Positions 18,788 to 28,310 of a stretch of 64,000 bases of DNA are shown piece by piece (the stretch's first letter is position 1; every line of letters begins with the position of its first letter). The position numbers were made by a program, and so were the translations under genes. The notes beneath the pieces are model-generated. The model made no database searches. It saw only the letters and a program-made list of their open reading frames with translations, and was not told where the DNA came from. Where the stretch lies: the NCBI GenBank assembly GCA_021773015.1, contig JAJFKW010000001.1, positions 1,843,305 to 1,907,304 of the forward strand. The letters are read 5' to 3'. This DNA is from Woeseia sp. GTDB taxonomy: Bacteria; Pseudomonadota; Gammaproteobacteria; Steroidobacterales; Woeseiaceae.

Positions 18788-19531
18788 ATGAGCGAAGATT
18801 CCAATAGACCGAATGTCGACGACGTCGAGGCGCGGCGTGCCGTGAGTACCAGCCAGCGGCGCATGACCGTCGGCCGGAAACTCTACTATCTCGTCGGCAT
18901 GCCGATCCTTCTGGCCGCCGTTCGCCTGCTGTGGTGGAGCTGCCGCATTCAGACGGTAATCGGCGCGGACATCGTCGACCGAATTGTCGCAGACGGTAAG
19001 GTATATGCCCCCTGTTACTGGCATCAACACACCGTACTGGTGCTGAAAATGATGCGCGATTGGATCAAACGAGGGTTTCGGGCCGGATTCATCATTTCCG
19101 CATCAGTGGACGGTGAGGTGCCTGCCAGAATCGCGCGCTCCTGGGGCGCCGAAGTGGTACGAGGATCAGCACAAAGGACTGGCGCATTGGCGATGCGCGA
19201 TATCCATCAGGTCATGAAAAGCGGCGTTTCTTTGGTCACTGCTGCGGACGGACCATTGGGCCCGAAATATGAATTCAAGGCCGGTGTCGTGCTGATGGCA
19301 CGTATCGGCTCCGCACCGATTGTGCCAATCGCCTGTGCTGCTCAACGCGCTTGGTATCTTCGTCGATGGGACGACTTTATGGTGCCAAAACCATTCTCTC
19401 GCATCGTACTTGCCGTTGGAGAGCCGCATGAAATTCCGGCAGGGTCGTCGATGCAGGATTTGGAAGCACATCGAATAGAAATGCAGGATGCGATCGTGTC
19501 GCTCATGCAGCAAGCGGAAGACGCGCTTTAG
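18788..19531 (+). CDS. DUF374 lysophospholipid acyltransferase-like protein
   Basis: 247 residues matching the DUF374/LPLAT-like family. After a basic N-terminus there is one hydrophobic segment (YYLVGMPILLAAVRLLWW). It is followed by CYWHQH, where the conserved acyltransferase HxxxxD-like block is replaced by the DUF374 pattern, SASVDGEVPARIARSWG, TAADGPLGPKYEFKAGVV and the IVPIACAAQRAW strand. These proteins are thought to acylate a lipid or lipid A-type acceptor at the inner membrane. The gene is divergent from the P450 operon (129 bp apart), which may supply or share an unusual acyl chain. A repeat cluster starts at its stop codon. Confidence 0.8.
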   Translation: MSEDSNRPNVDDVEARRAVSTSQRRMTVGRKLYYLVGMPILLAAVRLLWWSCRIQTVIGADIVDRIVADGKVYAPCYWHQHTVLVLKMMRDWIKRGFRAGFIISASVDGEVPARIARSWGAEVVRGSAQRTGALAMRDIHQVMKSGVSLVTAADGPLGPKYEFKAGVVLMARIGSAPIVPIACAAQRAWYLRRWDDFMVPKPFSRIVLAVGEPHEIPAGSSMQDLEAHRIEMQDAIVSLMQQAEDAL

Positions 19532-19775
19532 GAGATTGCTTCACCGTGCTCACAAAGGCGAGTATCTGAGAGTATCGTCATTGCGAGGCGTAAGTAAGAG
19601 GTAGCAACAAATGCGCGTCATCGCCAGGAGCGACGTGGCGATCTGGTCCGGAGATTGCTTCGCTGCGCTCGCAAAGACGAGTATCTGAGAGTACCGTCAT
19701 CGCGAGGCGCAAAGCAACGTGGCGACAAATGGCTGTCATCGCGAGGAGCGTAGCGACGTGGCGATCTCGTCGCCG
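19531..19775. repeat. Tandem pair of dispersed GTCATTGCGAG-type repeats
   Basis: Two units of about 120 bp lie head to tail. The first begins GAGATTGCTTCACCGTGCTC and the second GAGATTGCTTCGCTGCGCTC; both continue with CGAGTATCTGAGAGTA, a CATTGCGAGG/CATCGCGAGG block and CGACGTGGCGATCT. Each unit contains inverted arms (GATTGCTTCGC.. / ..GCGAGG) able to fold. Single copies occur at 22951 and 63609, so this is a genome-wide dispersed repeat. The tail covers the gap down to the 3' end of the DUF255 gene. Confidence 0.8.
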
Positions 19776-19781
19776 CAAATA

Positions 19782-21629
19782 TTAAGTACTTGCAGGACTT
19801 CTAAACGCCGCCGCTTGTTTTGCAACCTGGTCTGGATCCTCAATCGGTATCGAGCACATATCCGGATTACAGATATACATCGCCGGGCGGCCCCTATCTG
19901 GATAACGGCCTGGCGCCTCGAAGTGCAACACTTTACGTGGCTCGAAAACGGCGAGCCCCGCATCGAATAGCGCCCTCGCGTTCGGATGTTCCGTATCGCC
20001 AACAACGGAAAACTCCACATAAGTCGCTGTCACCTTTTCAAGTGCCATCGCGAATTCGCCCGTGATACGACCTTCTCGACGAATGATCGATGGTTGACCC
20101 ACTGCACGAATGGTATCTCTGGCGATATCTGCGTATGCGTCGTTCTTGGTATACACCCACAGGTCATAATAAAAGCTTGCGGCGGTACCGTTTGCCTCAA
20201 GTGGCTTACGCGGCGCAATGACCGCCGCCGTTTCGTCGGGGACGGCAGCAAAGAAGCCGCCGACATCACGATCGTAGAGTGTACGTAGCGCAGCCATTGC
20301 AATCGCGTCCGCAGTATCCAGCCACCGCGACTCACCGGTCACTCTGTGCAACGCAAGCAATGCCGAACCAAACCATACTTGCGGGCTGAGGAAGGGCCTT
20401 TCTTCAGTGACCAGCGGGCGCAGTCGGTCATCCTTAATGACCTGCTTGTTTGGCAGCGTCTGTAGGATCCAGCCATCATTTTGTAAACGTTTTTCGACGA
20501 GCATGTTTGCCGTGTCGATTGCTGTTTGCAAGTAATCCTCATTGCCTGTTGCCTCATAAGCCAATACGTAGGCCGCAATGACTTCGGAATTTCTGTCGGT
20601 ATAAATCGCATGGTCGAAAGGTGGTATTCCGAATCGTCTACGCTCCTCGTCCGTCTCCAACAACCAATAGTCGATACCGGTCATGCCTTCGGGGAGATTT
20701 TCCGGTTCCGCTCGTTGATTTGAATAAAACGTTCCATCGGGCGCCATCATCCAATTCTTCAAATAGCGATCTATCTGCGCCATGCCATCAAGATAGCGAT
20801 ATTCATTTGTCTGTTTATAGCCGATGGCAAACGCGGTCATCGCATTTGATTGCACAAGGATGCGCTTTTCCGGAATTGCCCGAAGGCCCGCAAATTTCTT
20901 TGGCACTTCTACATCGTCAGGAAACGACGCGATGTATACACCGCCCCAAACTGGATCGATGGCGTTCAAGAATCCCGCGGAGCTCTTTTTTGCCAACGCT
21001 TGTAGTTGAGGATTGTCGTACATATGTGCCCGCAGATAGAGATGTCGAAGTCGGGAACCGCTTTGCTCGCCGCCTATTCCTCCCCGCCCCCATCCGCCGT
21101 ATTTTTCATTCAATGAACGATCAAGTTGCGCCCTAAGCGAATTGCGCATTCGTGTCAGGTCGGTTTCTGCTGGCGCTGGCGACGCTGCATACGGCGAGCG
21201 AGGATCGGGCGTTAGTTGACCGGCCTGATGTTTGGCAATGAGGTCCTTCAGTATCGGCACAAAATTACGCGGCATTCGGTTGCCGCGAATCGCCAGGACT
21301 TGAGTGGCATCTGGCAGCATGAAAATAGTCGCCGGCCACGCCCAATCCGAATAGCGCTCACCGATATCCGGTCGCGACTCTGCGTCGACCTCGATGGCAA
21401 CGAAATGCTCGTTGACGAGGTCGATAACCGTACTATCTGTATAGGTCAGCTTGTCCATACGCGCACAAGCGGCACACCCTTCCATACCCACCGATAGCAG
21501 GATGATTTTGTTGTTGGCCTTGGCGCTATCGAACGCCGAAAGCTCCCAGTGACGCCAGGCAATATCATCTGCCGCAAGCGTCTGCGCTGCCACCAAAATC
21601 GCAACAGCAGTCCATATTGATCGTTTCAT
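19782..21629 (-). CDS. Exported thioredoxin-fold DUF255/YyaL-like protein
   Basis: 615 residues. A signal peptide (KRSIWTAVAILVAAQTLAA) precedes a thioredoxin-like domain with the Cys52-Ala-Ala-Cys55 redox pair (EGCAACARM), the AIEVDAESRP strand and the cis-Pro-type WAWPATIF. Residues from about 190 onward resemble the (alpha/alpha)6-barrel of the DUF255/YyaL family, related to glycosyl hydrolases. Export is unusual compared with the cytoplasmic YyaL, as is a CxxC rather than the DUF255 WCHVM-type motif, so it is a periplasmic relative rather than an orthologue. The frame extends to 21650, but the ATG at 21629 has GGGGAAGAG just upstream and starts the signal peptide. A role in periplasmic thiol or sugar metabolism is possible but not shown. 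Confidence 0.75.
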   Translation of the reverse strand: MKRSIWTAVAILVAAQTLAADDIAWRHWELSAFDSAKANNKIILLSVGMEGCAACARMDKLTYTDSTVIDLVNEHFVAIEVDAESRPDIGERYSDWAWPATIFMLPDATQVLAIRGNRMPRNFVPILKDLIAKHQAGQLTPDPRSPYAASPAPAETDLTRMRNSLRAQLDRSLNEKYGGWGRGGIGGEQSGSRLRHLYLRAHMYDNPQLQALAKKSSAGFLNAIDPVWGGVYIASFPDDVEVPKKFAGLRAIPEKRILVQSNAMTAFAIGYKQTNEYRYLDGMAQIDRYLKNWMMAPDGTFYSNQRAEPENLPEGMTGIDYWLLETDEERRRFGIPPFDHAIYTDRNSEVIAAYVLAYEATGNEDYLQTAIDTANMLVEKRLQNDGWILQTLPNKQVIKDDRLRPLVTEERPFLSPQVWFGSALLALHRVTGESRWLDTADAIAMAALRTLYDRDVGGFFAAVPDETAAVIAPRKPLEANGTAASFYYDLWVYTKNDAYADIARDTIRAVGQPSIIRREGRITGEFAMALEKVTATYVEFSVVGDTEHPNARALFDAGLAVFEPRKVLHFEAPGRYPDRGRPAMYICNPDMCSIPIEDPDQVAKQAAAFRSPAST

Positions 21630-21880
21630 CTCTTCCCCTTGGCAGCGCAAGCACTGCGCGTCGGTAATTCCGCTTGGAATCCCAGAATCGTTCGGTATTT
21701 TACAATAGACAAGTCGAGCACCCCATTGGTTTCCTACCGCGACGCCCGGCGAGCGCGCGTGGATGCCGAATAGTCGGCTTAACCAGGGTTTGATATGCTC
21801 CGCCGCGTGCTAAACGATACCAATTTATTACCCAGCCGTTGTCAGCTTCTGCCGCATAACCGACTGTCGGCGAACCGCAT

Positions 21881-22921
21881 ATGAAGCTGTGTATCTTGCG
21901 ACTGTCCGCCTTAGGCGATGTCACGCACACCCTCACCGTGGTCAGGCGGCTGCAGGATCAACGGCCGGATACCGAGATCACATGGATCATTGGCCGCTTG
22001 GAACATCGTTTGTTAAAGGGTGTTGAGGGCGTCGAATTCATCGAATTCAATAAGAATGATGGCCTGAACGCATACCGCGACTTGCGCAAGGCGCTTCGCG
22101 GCCGGCGCTTTGACGTTCTGTTACAGATGCAGGTTGCGATGCGCGCGAACTTCGCGAGCGCTTGCATTCGCGCGACACGAAAAATTGGCTATGACCCGGC
22201 GCGTTCCAAGGATTTGCACGGGCTATTCGTCAAAGAGCGAATAGCCGCTGAAGGTCAGCAACATGTCTTGGACGCCATGCAATCTTTTCTTGCGCCGCTC
22301 GATATCGAGGCCACGACTCTGCGCTGGGACCTACCGATCACCGATGCGGATCGCGACTTCGCCGCGCAACACGTTGATGCGTCCCGTCGCACGCTCTGCA
22401 TCAGTCCTGTCTCATCGCACAAACTACGCAACTGGCATGTTGCTGGATATGCAGCGGTAGCGGACCATGCGATTCGAACGCACGGCATGCAGGTCATATT
22501 AACCGGTGGTCCTTCGGAATTTGAGCTGGACTTTGCTTCCGCAATATCGAGTGAGATGGAACGGGAAGCACTGGACCTCACGGGTCGGGACACGTTGAAG
22601 CAACTAGCCGCATTGCTTGAGAAAGCTGACCTATTGCTTGCACCCGATACGGGACCGATGCATATCGCCAACGCGATGGGAACCGACGTCATTGGCCTGC
22701 ACGCCGCGAGCAACCCGCGACGCAGTGGTCCGTACAGCTCGTTAGCGTGGTGCGTCGATCGATACCCGGAGGCGACCGCTAAGTTCCTGCGCAAGCAGGT
22801 CGACGAATTACGCTGGGGCGCCAAGGTCGAAAAACCGGGTGCTATGGACCTGGTAACCGTTGATATGGTGAAAAGCAAACTCGACGCGTGGGTTGCGGCA
22901 CAGGATTTGTCACGGTCGTAG
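21881..22921 (+). CDS. Glycosyltransferase family 9 (ADP-heptose:LPS heptosyltransferase-like)
   Basis: 346 residues with the GT9 layout: N-terminal KLCILRLSALGDVTHTL (the conserved R-x-S-A-L-G-D), a DVLLQMQVAMRAN acceptor-side block, and the C-terminal nucleotide-sugar site LLLAPDTGPMHIANAMGT followed by LHAASNPRRSGPY. It likely transfers heptose to lipopolysaccharide inner core on the cytoplasmic side of the inner membrane. It has no waa operon around it; a dispersed repeat and a convergent DUF6165 gene follow. The exact acceptor (WaaC, WaaF or WaaQ type) cannot be assigned by eye. Confidence 0.88.
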   Translation: MKLCILRLSALGDVTHTLTVVRRLQDQRPDTEITWIIGRLEHRLLKGVEGVEFIEFNKNDGLNAYRDLRKALRGRRFDVLLQMQVAMRANFASACIRATRKIGYDPARSKDLHGLFVKERIAAEGQQHVLDAMQSFLAPLDIEATTLRWDLPITDADRDFAAQHVDASRRTLCISPVSSHKLRNWHVAGYAAVADHAIRTHGMQVILTGGPSEFELDFASAISSEMEREALDLTGRDTLKQLAALLEKADLLLAPDTGPMHIANAMGTDVIGLHAASNPRRSGPYSSLAWCVDRYPEATAKFLRKQVDELRWGAKVEKPGAMDLVTVDMVKSKLDAWVAAQDLSRS

Positions 22922-22950
22922 GACCGGTTTCCAGCCGCGACGGCCCACCG

Positions 22951-23018
22951 TCATTGCGAGCGCAGCGAAGCAATCTCCAAGTGTTTGCTGAGTTGCCGAT
23001 CCAAAGAGATTGCCGCGA
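22951..23018. repeat. Dispersed GTCATTGCGAG-type repeat (single copy)
   Basis: GTCATTGCGAGCGCAGCGAAG is followed by CAATCTCC, and the element closes with AGAGATTGCCGCG, giving complementary ATTGCGAG/AATCTC-AGATT ends. It shares its core with the pair at 19531-19775 and the copy at 63609, and fills the gap between two convergent genes. Confidence 0.75.
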
Positions 23019-23022
23019 TTAA

Positions 23023-23415
23023 CTACTGATAATCTTCGTAGGATTTTTCCTCAACCAATTCAGACCCAAGCGCGAGATTCACTTCCTTCTTAATATCCGC
23101 GCGCTGGTCGTTGGTGACATACACTGCACGCGCTAGACCAACAAATTCATCGTCGAATTCCTTCTTAAACTCTTTAACTCGAATGTCGTCTTCGATCTCC
23201 CACAACGCTTCGTTGACCTTTTTGAGGCGCGCACGCGCATCACTGATATCTGCCATACCCACCGTTCCATCCGACCAGGTTTTCTCCAACATCTGTAATT
23301 CATGGCGAACATTTGCGACTTTTTCTGCATTGTCGATCCGCTCGGATTTGATTTCCAAAATGGTAATTTTGTCAATCAATTCGCCGAAAGACATAGGCGT
23401 TGAAATAAGACTCAT
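23023..23415 (-). CDS. DUF6165 family protein
   Basis: 130 residues, soluble and largely helical. The N-terminal STPMSFGELIDKITILEIKS is the hallmark of the DUF6165 family, a small family often found next to lipopolysaccharide glycosyltransferases and TPR proteins. The central part has acidic and basic heptads (ALWEIEDDIRVKEFKKEFDDE) that could form a coiled coil. No catalytic motif is seen. It is convergent with the GT9 gene, consistent with the usual LPS context, but its job is unknown. Confidence 0.75.
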   Translation of the reverse strand: MSLISTPMSFGELIDKITILEIKSERIDNAEKVANVRHELQMLEKTWSDGTVGMADISDARARLKKVNEALWEIEDDIRVKEFKKEFDDEFVGLARAVYVTNDQRADIKKEVNLALGSELVEEKSYEDYQ

Positions 23416-23544
23416 AAGATTTTCCGAATTATCAATATGGTAATTTTAACCGGTTGATCTCTGCGAAGCATAGCCCATCCGTGTAACTCAGTGCAGCAGC
23501 ACCGGTGAAGTCGCCGGGACCCGGACCCCGCTTGAAACAAGAGC

Positions 23545-25140
23545 TCAGATGCCGCCGACCCCTATCGGGCCGACGTCGATCTGTCGGCCCCGCTGTGGCA
23601 CCGCGACTGTACCTTGCCCGGAAACGTAGGCTGCGATGACGTCTGAGACCTTGCCTACATTGCCAATAACTGGCGCATCCGCAAATACCGTATATAAGTC
23701 GCCACCCTCCGCTAGAAATCCGGGTGCCGCAACCGTAAACACATCGTCGTCCTCAATTTCTTCACCGTTTCTCGCAAGTGTGACTATTCGCGAGTATTCG
23801 GGTTTGGATAGATCGTAGGCGAGTGTCAGGCCCGCAACCTGCAGTAGTCCGCGTTCAAGCGTGAGCGACTGCTCGACCGCTTCACGTATTTGGCGGCCGG
23901 TCATTGATTTGATGAAAACGTCATCGACAAACGGGTAAGTGTCGACGAGATCCACAACTCGGACCGCACCACCCGGTAGATCTTTTCGCAGGCTACCACT
24001 ATGCACGAATCCGATATCGGCATTGCTGGCTGCAACAAACGCATCTGCGAGTAAATTTCCGACGTCCGATTCTTCTATATACCGCCGATTCATCCGTTCC
24101 GCCAATCTGCCAACCTCGACAAATATTTCGGGATACGCTGCACGGTAATTTTCGAGCTTGGCTGCGACGCGCTCATCAGGCGTCCAACGATCCGAATCAA
24201 CTGGAATCAGTTTGCCGTCGCGGTTGACGACATTACCCGTTTCATCATCCAGCGTTAGCTGCAAATATCCGAGATGGGTCGCCTGTCCGTAGGTTTGCAT
24301 GATGATCGTGCCGGTTTCCGGATGTATGACGGGTTCCGGTGTCCCAGCATCGGCGTGCCCTGCAAATAAAACGTCGACTCCATCGACCGCCCCCGCGAGC
24401 GCAATGTCGGCATCGATGTCACGCTGCAGACGCGGATCGCTTTCGGCATCTGTTTGCATCGGTGCCGTTTTGCCTTGGTGCGTCAGAAGTACGACCAGAT
24501 CGACTTGATCGCGAATCTCGTCAACTGATTCTTGAACTGCAATAACCGGATCGGTGACGTCCAACGGTGCAATATAGGACGGAATAATCGCGGACACCGC
24601 ATCCTGCCCCATAATGCCGATAACGCCAATTCTGACTCCGTCACGTTCAATAATCGTATGCGCTTGGGCATACGGATGATCGGTGTCCTTATAGAAAAAG
24701 TTTGCACCTAAAACAGGGAACGGCGCGCGATTTTTTTCCCAGGAAAAAATGTCATGCCCGTATTCAAACTCGTGATTGCCGATCGCCATGGCGTCGTAGC
24801 CCATCGTGATCATCAATTCAAAGGCCAATCGCCCCTCGGTTAGCTTCGCGAGCGTGCCGGTGAAGATATCGCCGGAATCGAACAAAAACACGTTCGGCTG
24901 TTTGGCGCGGATATCGTTTATGAGCGTTGTCATCTCAGCAATGCCACCGATGTTCTCGAGATCATCCAGCCAGTAGGCAGGTATTGGATCGTAGGCGCTT
25001 TCAACATCGTTGGTGAATAACAGGGTGACAACCCTTTGGCCATCGATACTCGACGGCACCGAATCTGTCGACTCTGCGCCGCAGGCGGCGAGCATAAGCG
25101 GCAGAAATGACATTTTAAGGAGTAAAAGAAGTCGTTTCAT
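23545..25140 (-). CDS. 5'-nucleotidase/UshA-like metallophosphatase lipoprotein
   Basis: 531 residues. The signal peptide ends in a lipobox (LMLAAC, lipidation at Cys20), so it is a periplasm-facing lipoprotein. The metallophosphoesterase domain has FTNDVES, DSGDIFTG, GNHEFEYG, LLTHQGKTAP and FAGHADAG. The C-terminal 5'-nucleotidase domain (about 345-510) has the substrate-binding NLLADAFVAAS and TYPFVDDV segments. Compared with E. coli UshA, the first metal motif is D-x-E instead of D-x-H and the last is GHAD instead of GHTH. I recall this pattern in a known subfamily, so it is probably functional. It likely hydrolyses nucleotides or related phosphoesters for nutrient uptake. Confidence 0.85.
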   Translation of the reverse strand: MKRLLLLLKMSFLPLMLAACGAESTDSVPSSIDGQRVVTLLFTNDVESAYDPIPAYWLDDLENIGGIAEMTTLINDIRAKQPNVFLFDSGDIFTGTLAKLTEGRLAFELMITMGYDAMAIGNHEFEYGHDIFSWEKNRAPFPVLGANFFYKDTDHPYAQAHTIIERDGVRIGVIGIMGQDAVSAIIPSYIAPLDVTDPVIAVQESVDEIRDQVDLVVLLTHQGKTAPMQTDAESDPRLQRDIDADIALAGAVDGVDVLFAGHADAGTPEPVIHPETGTIIMQTYGQATHLGYLQLTLDDETGNVVNRDGKLIPVDSDRWTPDERVAAKLENYRAAYPEIFVEVGRLAERMNRRYIEESDVGNLLADAFVAASNADIGFVHSGSLRKDLPGGAVRVVDLVDTYPFVDDVFIKSMTGRQIREAVEQSLTLERGLLQVAGLTLAYDLSKPEYSRIVTLARNGEEIEDDDVFTVAAPGFLAEGGDLYTVFADAPVIGNVGKVSDVIAAYVSGQGTVAVPQRGRQIDVGPIGVGGI

Positions 25141-25264
25141 GGCGGAGACCTTAGTCTTGGCAGCACATTATTTTGACAATTGGCACTGGGCTAGATTATC
25201 TCCTGTCGGCATTGGATTCCAGTTTGATACTGCCCAGCTAGATACTGTTCTGAATTTACCAATG

Positions 25265-27289
25265 CTAATTCATATTGAGATTACTTTCGAAAAATCGGAG
25301 CGACTTTTCCAAGATATAGATTTTGTTGCTTGTGTTTGTGAAGCTATGGCCTTCATCATTAATGATACGCACTTCAATATTTTTGGCTTTTCGCTTAACG
25401 TCGTTCGAAAATTTTTCGGCCTGTTCCGACGGAATGATGCTATCCAATTCTCCATGGAACATTAGAATCGGTACTCGTAACTCGCCCAAGCGATATCGCG
25501 GCGAAAGATTTTTGAGGGCATCGCGTTCCTTACGCGGATCGCCAACGGCGGTTTTCCAAAACTCATAGGCAAAATGGTTGTCAGAGTCCTTGAGGTGTTC
25601 AAGTTGCTTAATCATATCCAGCGGCGCCGACCAGGAAACGGCGGCGCGGTAAATATCCGGATAGCGAATAGTACTCATCAGCGCCGCGTAGCCACCGTAA
25701 CTATGGCCAAAAACTCCTACTTTCGATTGATCAATATTTCGATCTTGGATCAACCACTTCGCGCCATCCGCAATATCGTCAATCATCAGACGATCGATAC
25801 TCTTTACTCCAGCCAACAGATGCATCCTGCCATAACCGGAAGATCCACGGTAGTTGACGCGCAGCACGGCAATTCCGTTTGCTGCGAAAAATTGTGAGTA
25901 CGGATCGAACTCGAAAGTGTCGCGTGCCCAAGGACCGCCATGAGGAATGACTACCAGCGGCACAGGTGTCTCACCCTGTTGAGCCGGCATATTCAAATAG
26001 CCTTGTAATGCATAACCATCACGCGCTTCAAATTCCACGATCTCGGTTGGCGACAATTGGAAGTCCTCCAACTCATCGTTAAAGCGCACAAACACTATAA
26101 TGCCGCCCTCCGTCGGCCGATAAAGTGCGATTAGTCCTGGATCTGTATCGCTTCTCGAATAGATAAGAAGAGATTTCTCATCATCGCTCCACTGCAAAAT
26201 TTCATTGGTATATGTTGGCCACTGGGCGTCGACTTTTTCTTGAAACGCTTTGAATCGATCGCTAAACCAAATGGTTTTTGGCTTATCCGTCTGAATTTTT
26301 ACTCCGACCAACGCTTTTTCTGTATCGCTGAACCGGAGCGCGGTAACCTCACTCAACGTACCACCGACATCGTATCGATCGTCGGCGAAAACGTCTTCGG
26401 TTACTTTTCCTTCAAGCGTGTCATACTTCACTATTCTGAATCGATCAGAATCGAAGTTCGACGCCAAATATAGATATCTCTCATCGTAGTCGAAGCTTTC
26501 AAAACTAACGCGCTTGGTCAAGTAGGTCTTACCATCGAATCCTAGGCTTCGCTCAATCGGGTTCGGCAATTCAGCATGAAGCTGCCACTTTTGCTTTGCG
26601 GCGCTCTTACTGAGTAACTCGTATTTGCCTTTTCGAAATCGAACGCCGCGGCGAACTTTGCCGCTTCGGTCCACCAACCAATCGGTAAGCTTTAATTTCG
26701 GTTCACTTTCGAGAATGCGCTTTTCCGCGGTAAACACATTTACTTCGACAACAGTCGGATTTCCCTTCAGGTCCCACGATTTCACAAGTATGTGTTCTTG
26801 GTCGTCCCAAAGCGGATTTACCAACGTCCAAACGCGAAAGTGCTTTCGGGCCTTGAACACATTAACAAACTGGCCAACTTCATCCTTGTCGAGATAATCA
26901 AGAAGAATCTGATGATCGGTACCACGTGAATTTACGGCGATTAATTTTCCGCTCACCTCATAGAGAAGCCGACGAGGACTTATCCAGTGTAACGAGCCGA
27001 CCGGTTTATGCCCGACCGGAATAGTTGCTTTTACCGCGCCGTCTTCAGTATCTCTAACGATCAAAAACTGACCGCTAGGCGTCTGTTGAACGAGCGCCAG
27101 CAAATCACCGTTTGGAGATAGCGAGAAGCGGTATTCGAGTTGCTCCTTCAGCAAGACGTCGACTGGAGCAGGCCCGCCTTCCGCAGACCATGCGAACGTT
27201 GACGTGAGCGCGGATAGCGCCAGCGCAGCAGCATAACTGGTGATTGCAAGTAGTGCGCTGCTGGTGCGTACCGTTAGCGGTCGTAGCAT
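25265..27289 (-). CDS. S9 family serine peptidase (second copy), exported
   Basis: 674 residues. The signal segment SALLAITSYAAALALSALTS ends near AWSAEG. A beta-propeller-like region (about 45-400) precedes an alpha/beta hydrolase domain with catalytic Ser530 (GHSYGGY), Asp616 (HGELDS) and His648 (DEGHSF). The frame is open to 27352, but the ATG at 27289 is preceded by AAGGA and begins the signal peptide. It is paralogous to the S9 peptidase at position 12 but clearly diverged. It sits downstream of the type II secretion operon in the same direction with a 169-bp gap, so it may be an unlinked gene or a secreted substrate; its own promoter is likely. Confidence 0.92.
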   Translation of the reverse strand: MLRPLTVRTSSALLAITSYAAALALSALTSTFAWSAEGGPAPVDVLLKEQLEYRFSLSPNGDLLALVQQTPSGQFLIVRDTEDGAVKATIPVGHKPVGSLHWISPRRLLYEVSGKLIAVNSRGTDHQILLDYLDKDEVGQFVNVFKARKHFRVWTLVNPLWDDQEHILVKSWDLKGNPTVVEVNVFTAEKRILESEPKLKLTDWLVDRSGKVRRGVRFRKGKYELLSKSAAKQKWQLHAELPNPIERSLGFDGKTYLTKRVSFESFDYDERYLYLASNFDSDRFRIVKYDTLEGKVTEDVFADDRYDVGGTLSEVTALRFSDTEKALVGVKIQTDKPKTIWFSDRFKAFQEKVDAQWPTYTNEILQWSDDEKSLLIYSRSDTDPGLIALYRPTEGGIIVFVRFNDELEDFQLSPTEIVEFEARDGYALQGYLNMPAQQGETPVPLVVIPHGGPWARDTFEFDPYSQFFAANGIAVLRVNYRGSSGYGRMHLLAGVKSIDRLMIDDIADGAKWLIQDRNIDQSKVGVFGHSYGGYAALMSTIRYPDIYRAAVSWSAPLDMIKQLEHLKDSDNHFAYEFWKTAVGDPRKERDALKNLSPRYRLGELRVPILMFHGELDSIIPSEQAEKFSNDVKRKAKNIEVRIINDEGHSFTNTSNKIYILEKSLRFFESNLNMN

Positions 27290-27458
27290 TTTCGATCCTT
27301 CAATTTCGTTGTGCGAATTCGACGACAGTCTTACGTAATTCGGAGCATCCAAATTGTCGCATTATGTAGGCCGGCACAAGTGCAAACTGTTAACCGCCGC
27401 GCTGGTCAACAATCGTCAGGCAGCGGAATATATCTTGCTATTCCTGAACGCCGCATCG

Positions 27459-28310
27459 CTAGGCCGCTTCATCGCTTAACTTGCTGCAACTACTGTCGTC
27501 GATCAAATTGTGTGAACGCCAATTGTATATCCAAAAAGGTTCCGAGCGACTGCCCGTAATGCGAATAACTGCCGAACGCTGTGACACCAGGCCATCAGCA
27601 AATTGGACACTAGATACAATTGTATACGCCTTGCCTGAATGACTTCCCGATTGCTGCAGCCCGCCGGTCGCACCGATTGAAGCGGTTGACTGAAGGTCTA
27701 GAGGCCAATCCCGATTCGACCAGTGAGTCGACAAAGCCCAAGAAACCATATCTTTTACGTTCTGGTGGGCGGCATCGACAACCACGCTTTGTCTCTGGGA
27801 GTAAACAGTAAGATAGCGCGCAATACAGGCAAACATTTCCGTATCCAACTCAACGACAGCTTGAAAATCGCCGACAGTTTGGAATCGCGGGTTGGATGAC
27901 TTGCTGTGATAGCTTCGCAACGTGTCAGCCGCTCGTTGCGCATCACCTTCCGAACCACCGCTGTGCTCAATCAATGCGGAAATTAGCGAAACGAACGGCG
28001 TGTTAACGTCAACTTTTCCCGACTCCGGCACTAGAGCGACTTTTAGGTCATTGCCAGCAAAATTGTAGCTATGCGTAGAAACGCGCTCCGGAACAGAGGC
28101 CCCTGCGTTGCGCGCTGTCAGGCTCTGAATCATGAGGTAAATTCCGGCGTCCGCAATCGCCGCCGCCTGCGAACTCTTAACGACATAACCCGAAATTTGC
28201 CCACTCATCTTGGCTGTCGACATCACAGTCAACGCGATAATCGACAACGCGAGTGTAATCCACAACACTGAGACTAGCGCAATACCCCGACTACTCGGCC
28301 GCATTGACAT
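27459..28310 (-). CDS. gspK: Type II secretion minor pseudopilin GspK
   Basis: 283 residues. A short N-terminus ends in SSRG, then the hydrophobic IALVSVLWITLALSIIALTV segment of a prepilin with the atypical GspK cleavage region (no Glu at +5, as expected for K). Then comes the helical KVDVNTPFVSLISALIE-type domain (T2SSK, helix-hairpin-helix). GspK caps the pseudopilus tip with GspI and GspJ. It overlaps gspD by 20 bp and is the last gene of the operon, displaced from its usual place after gspJ. It is somewhat shorter than E. coli GspK. Confidence 0.85.
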   Translation of the reverse strand: MSMRPSSRGIALVSVLWITLALSIIALTVMSTAKMSGQISGYVVKSSQAAAIADAGIYLMIQSLTARNAGASVPERVSTHSYNFAGNDLKVALVPESGKVDVNTPFVSLISALIEHSGGSEGDAQRAADTLRSYHSKSSNPRFQTVGDFQAVVELDTEMFACIARYLTVYSQRQSVVVDAAHQNVKDMVSWALSTHWSNRDWPLDLQSTASIGATGGLQQSGSHSGKAYTIVSSVQFADGLVSQRSAVIRITGSRSEPFWIYNWRSHNLIDDSSCSKLSDEAA

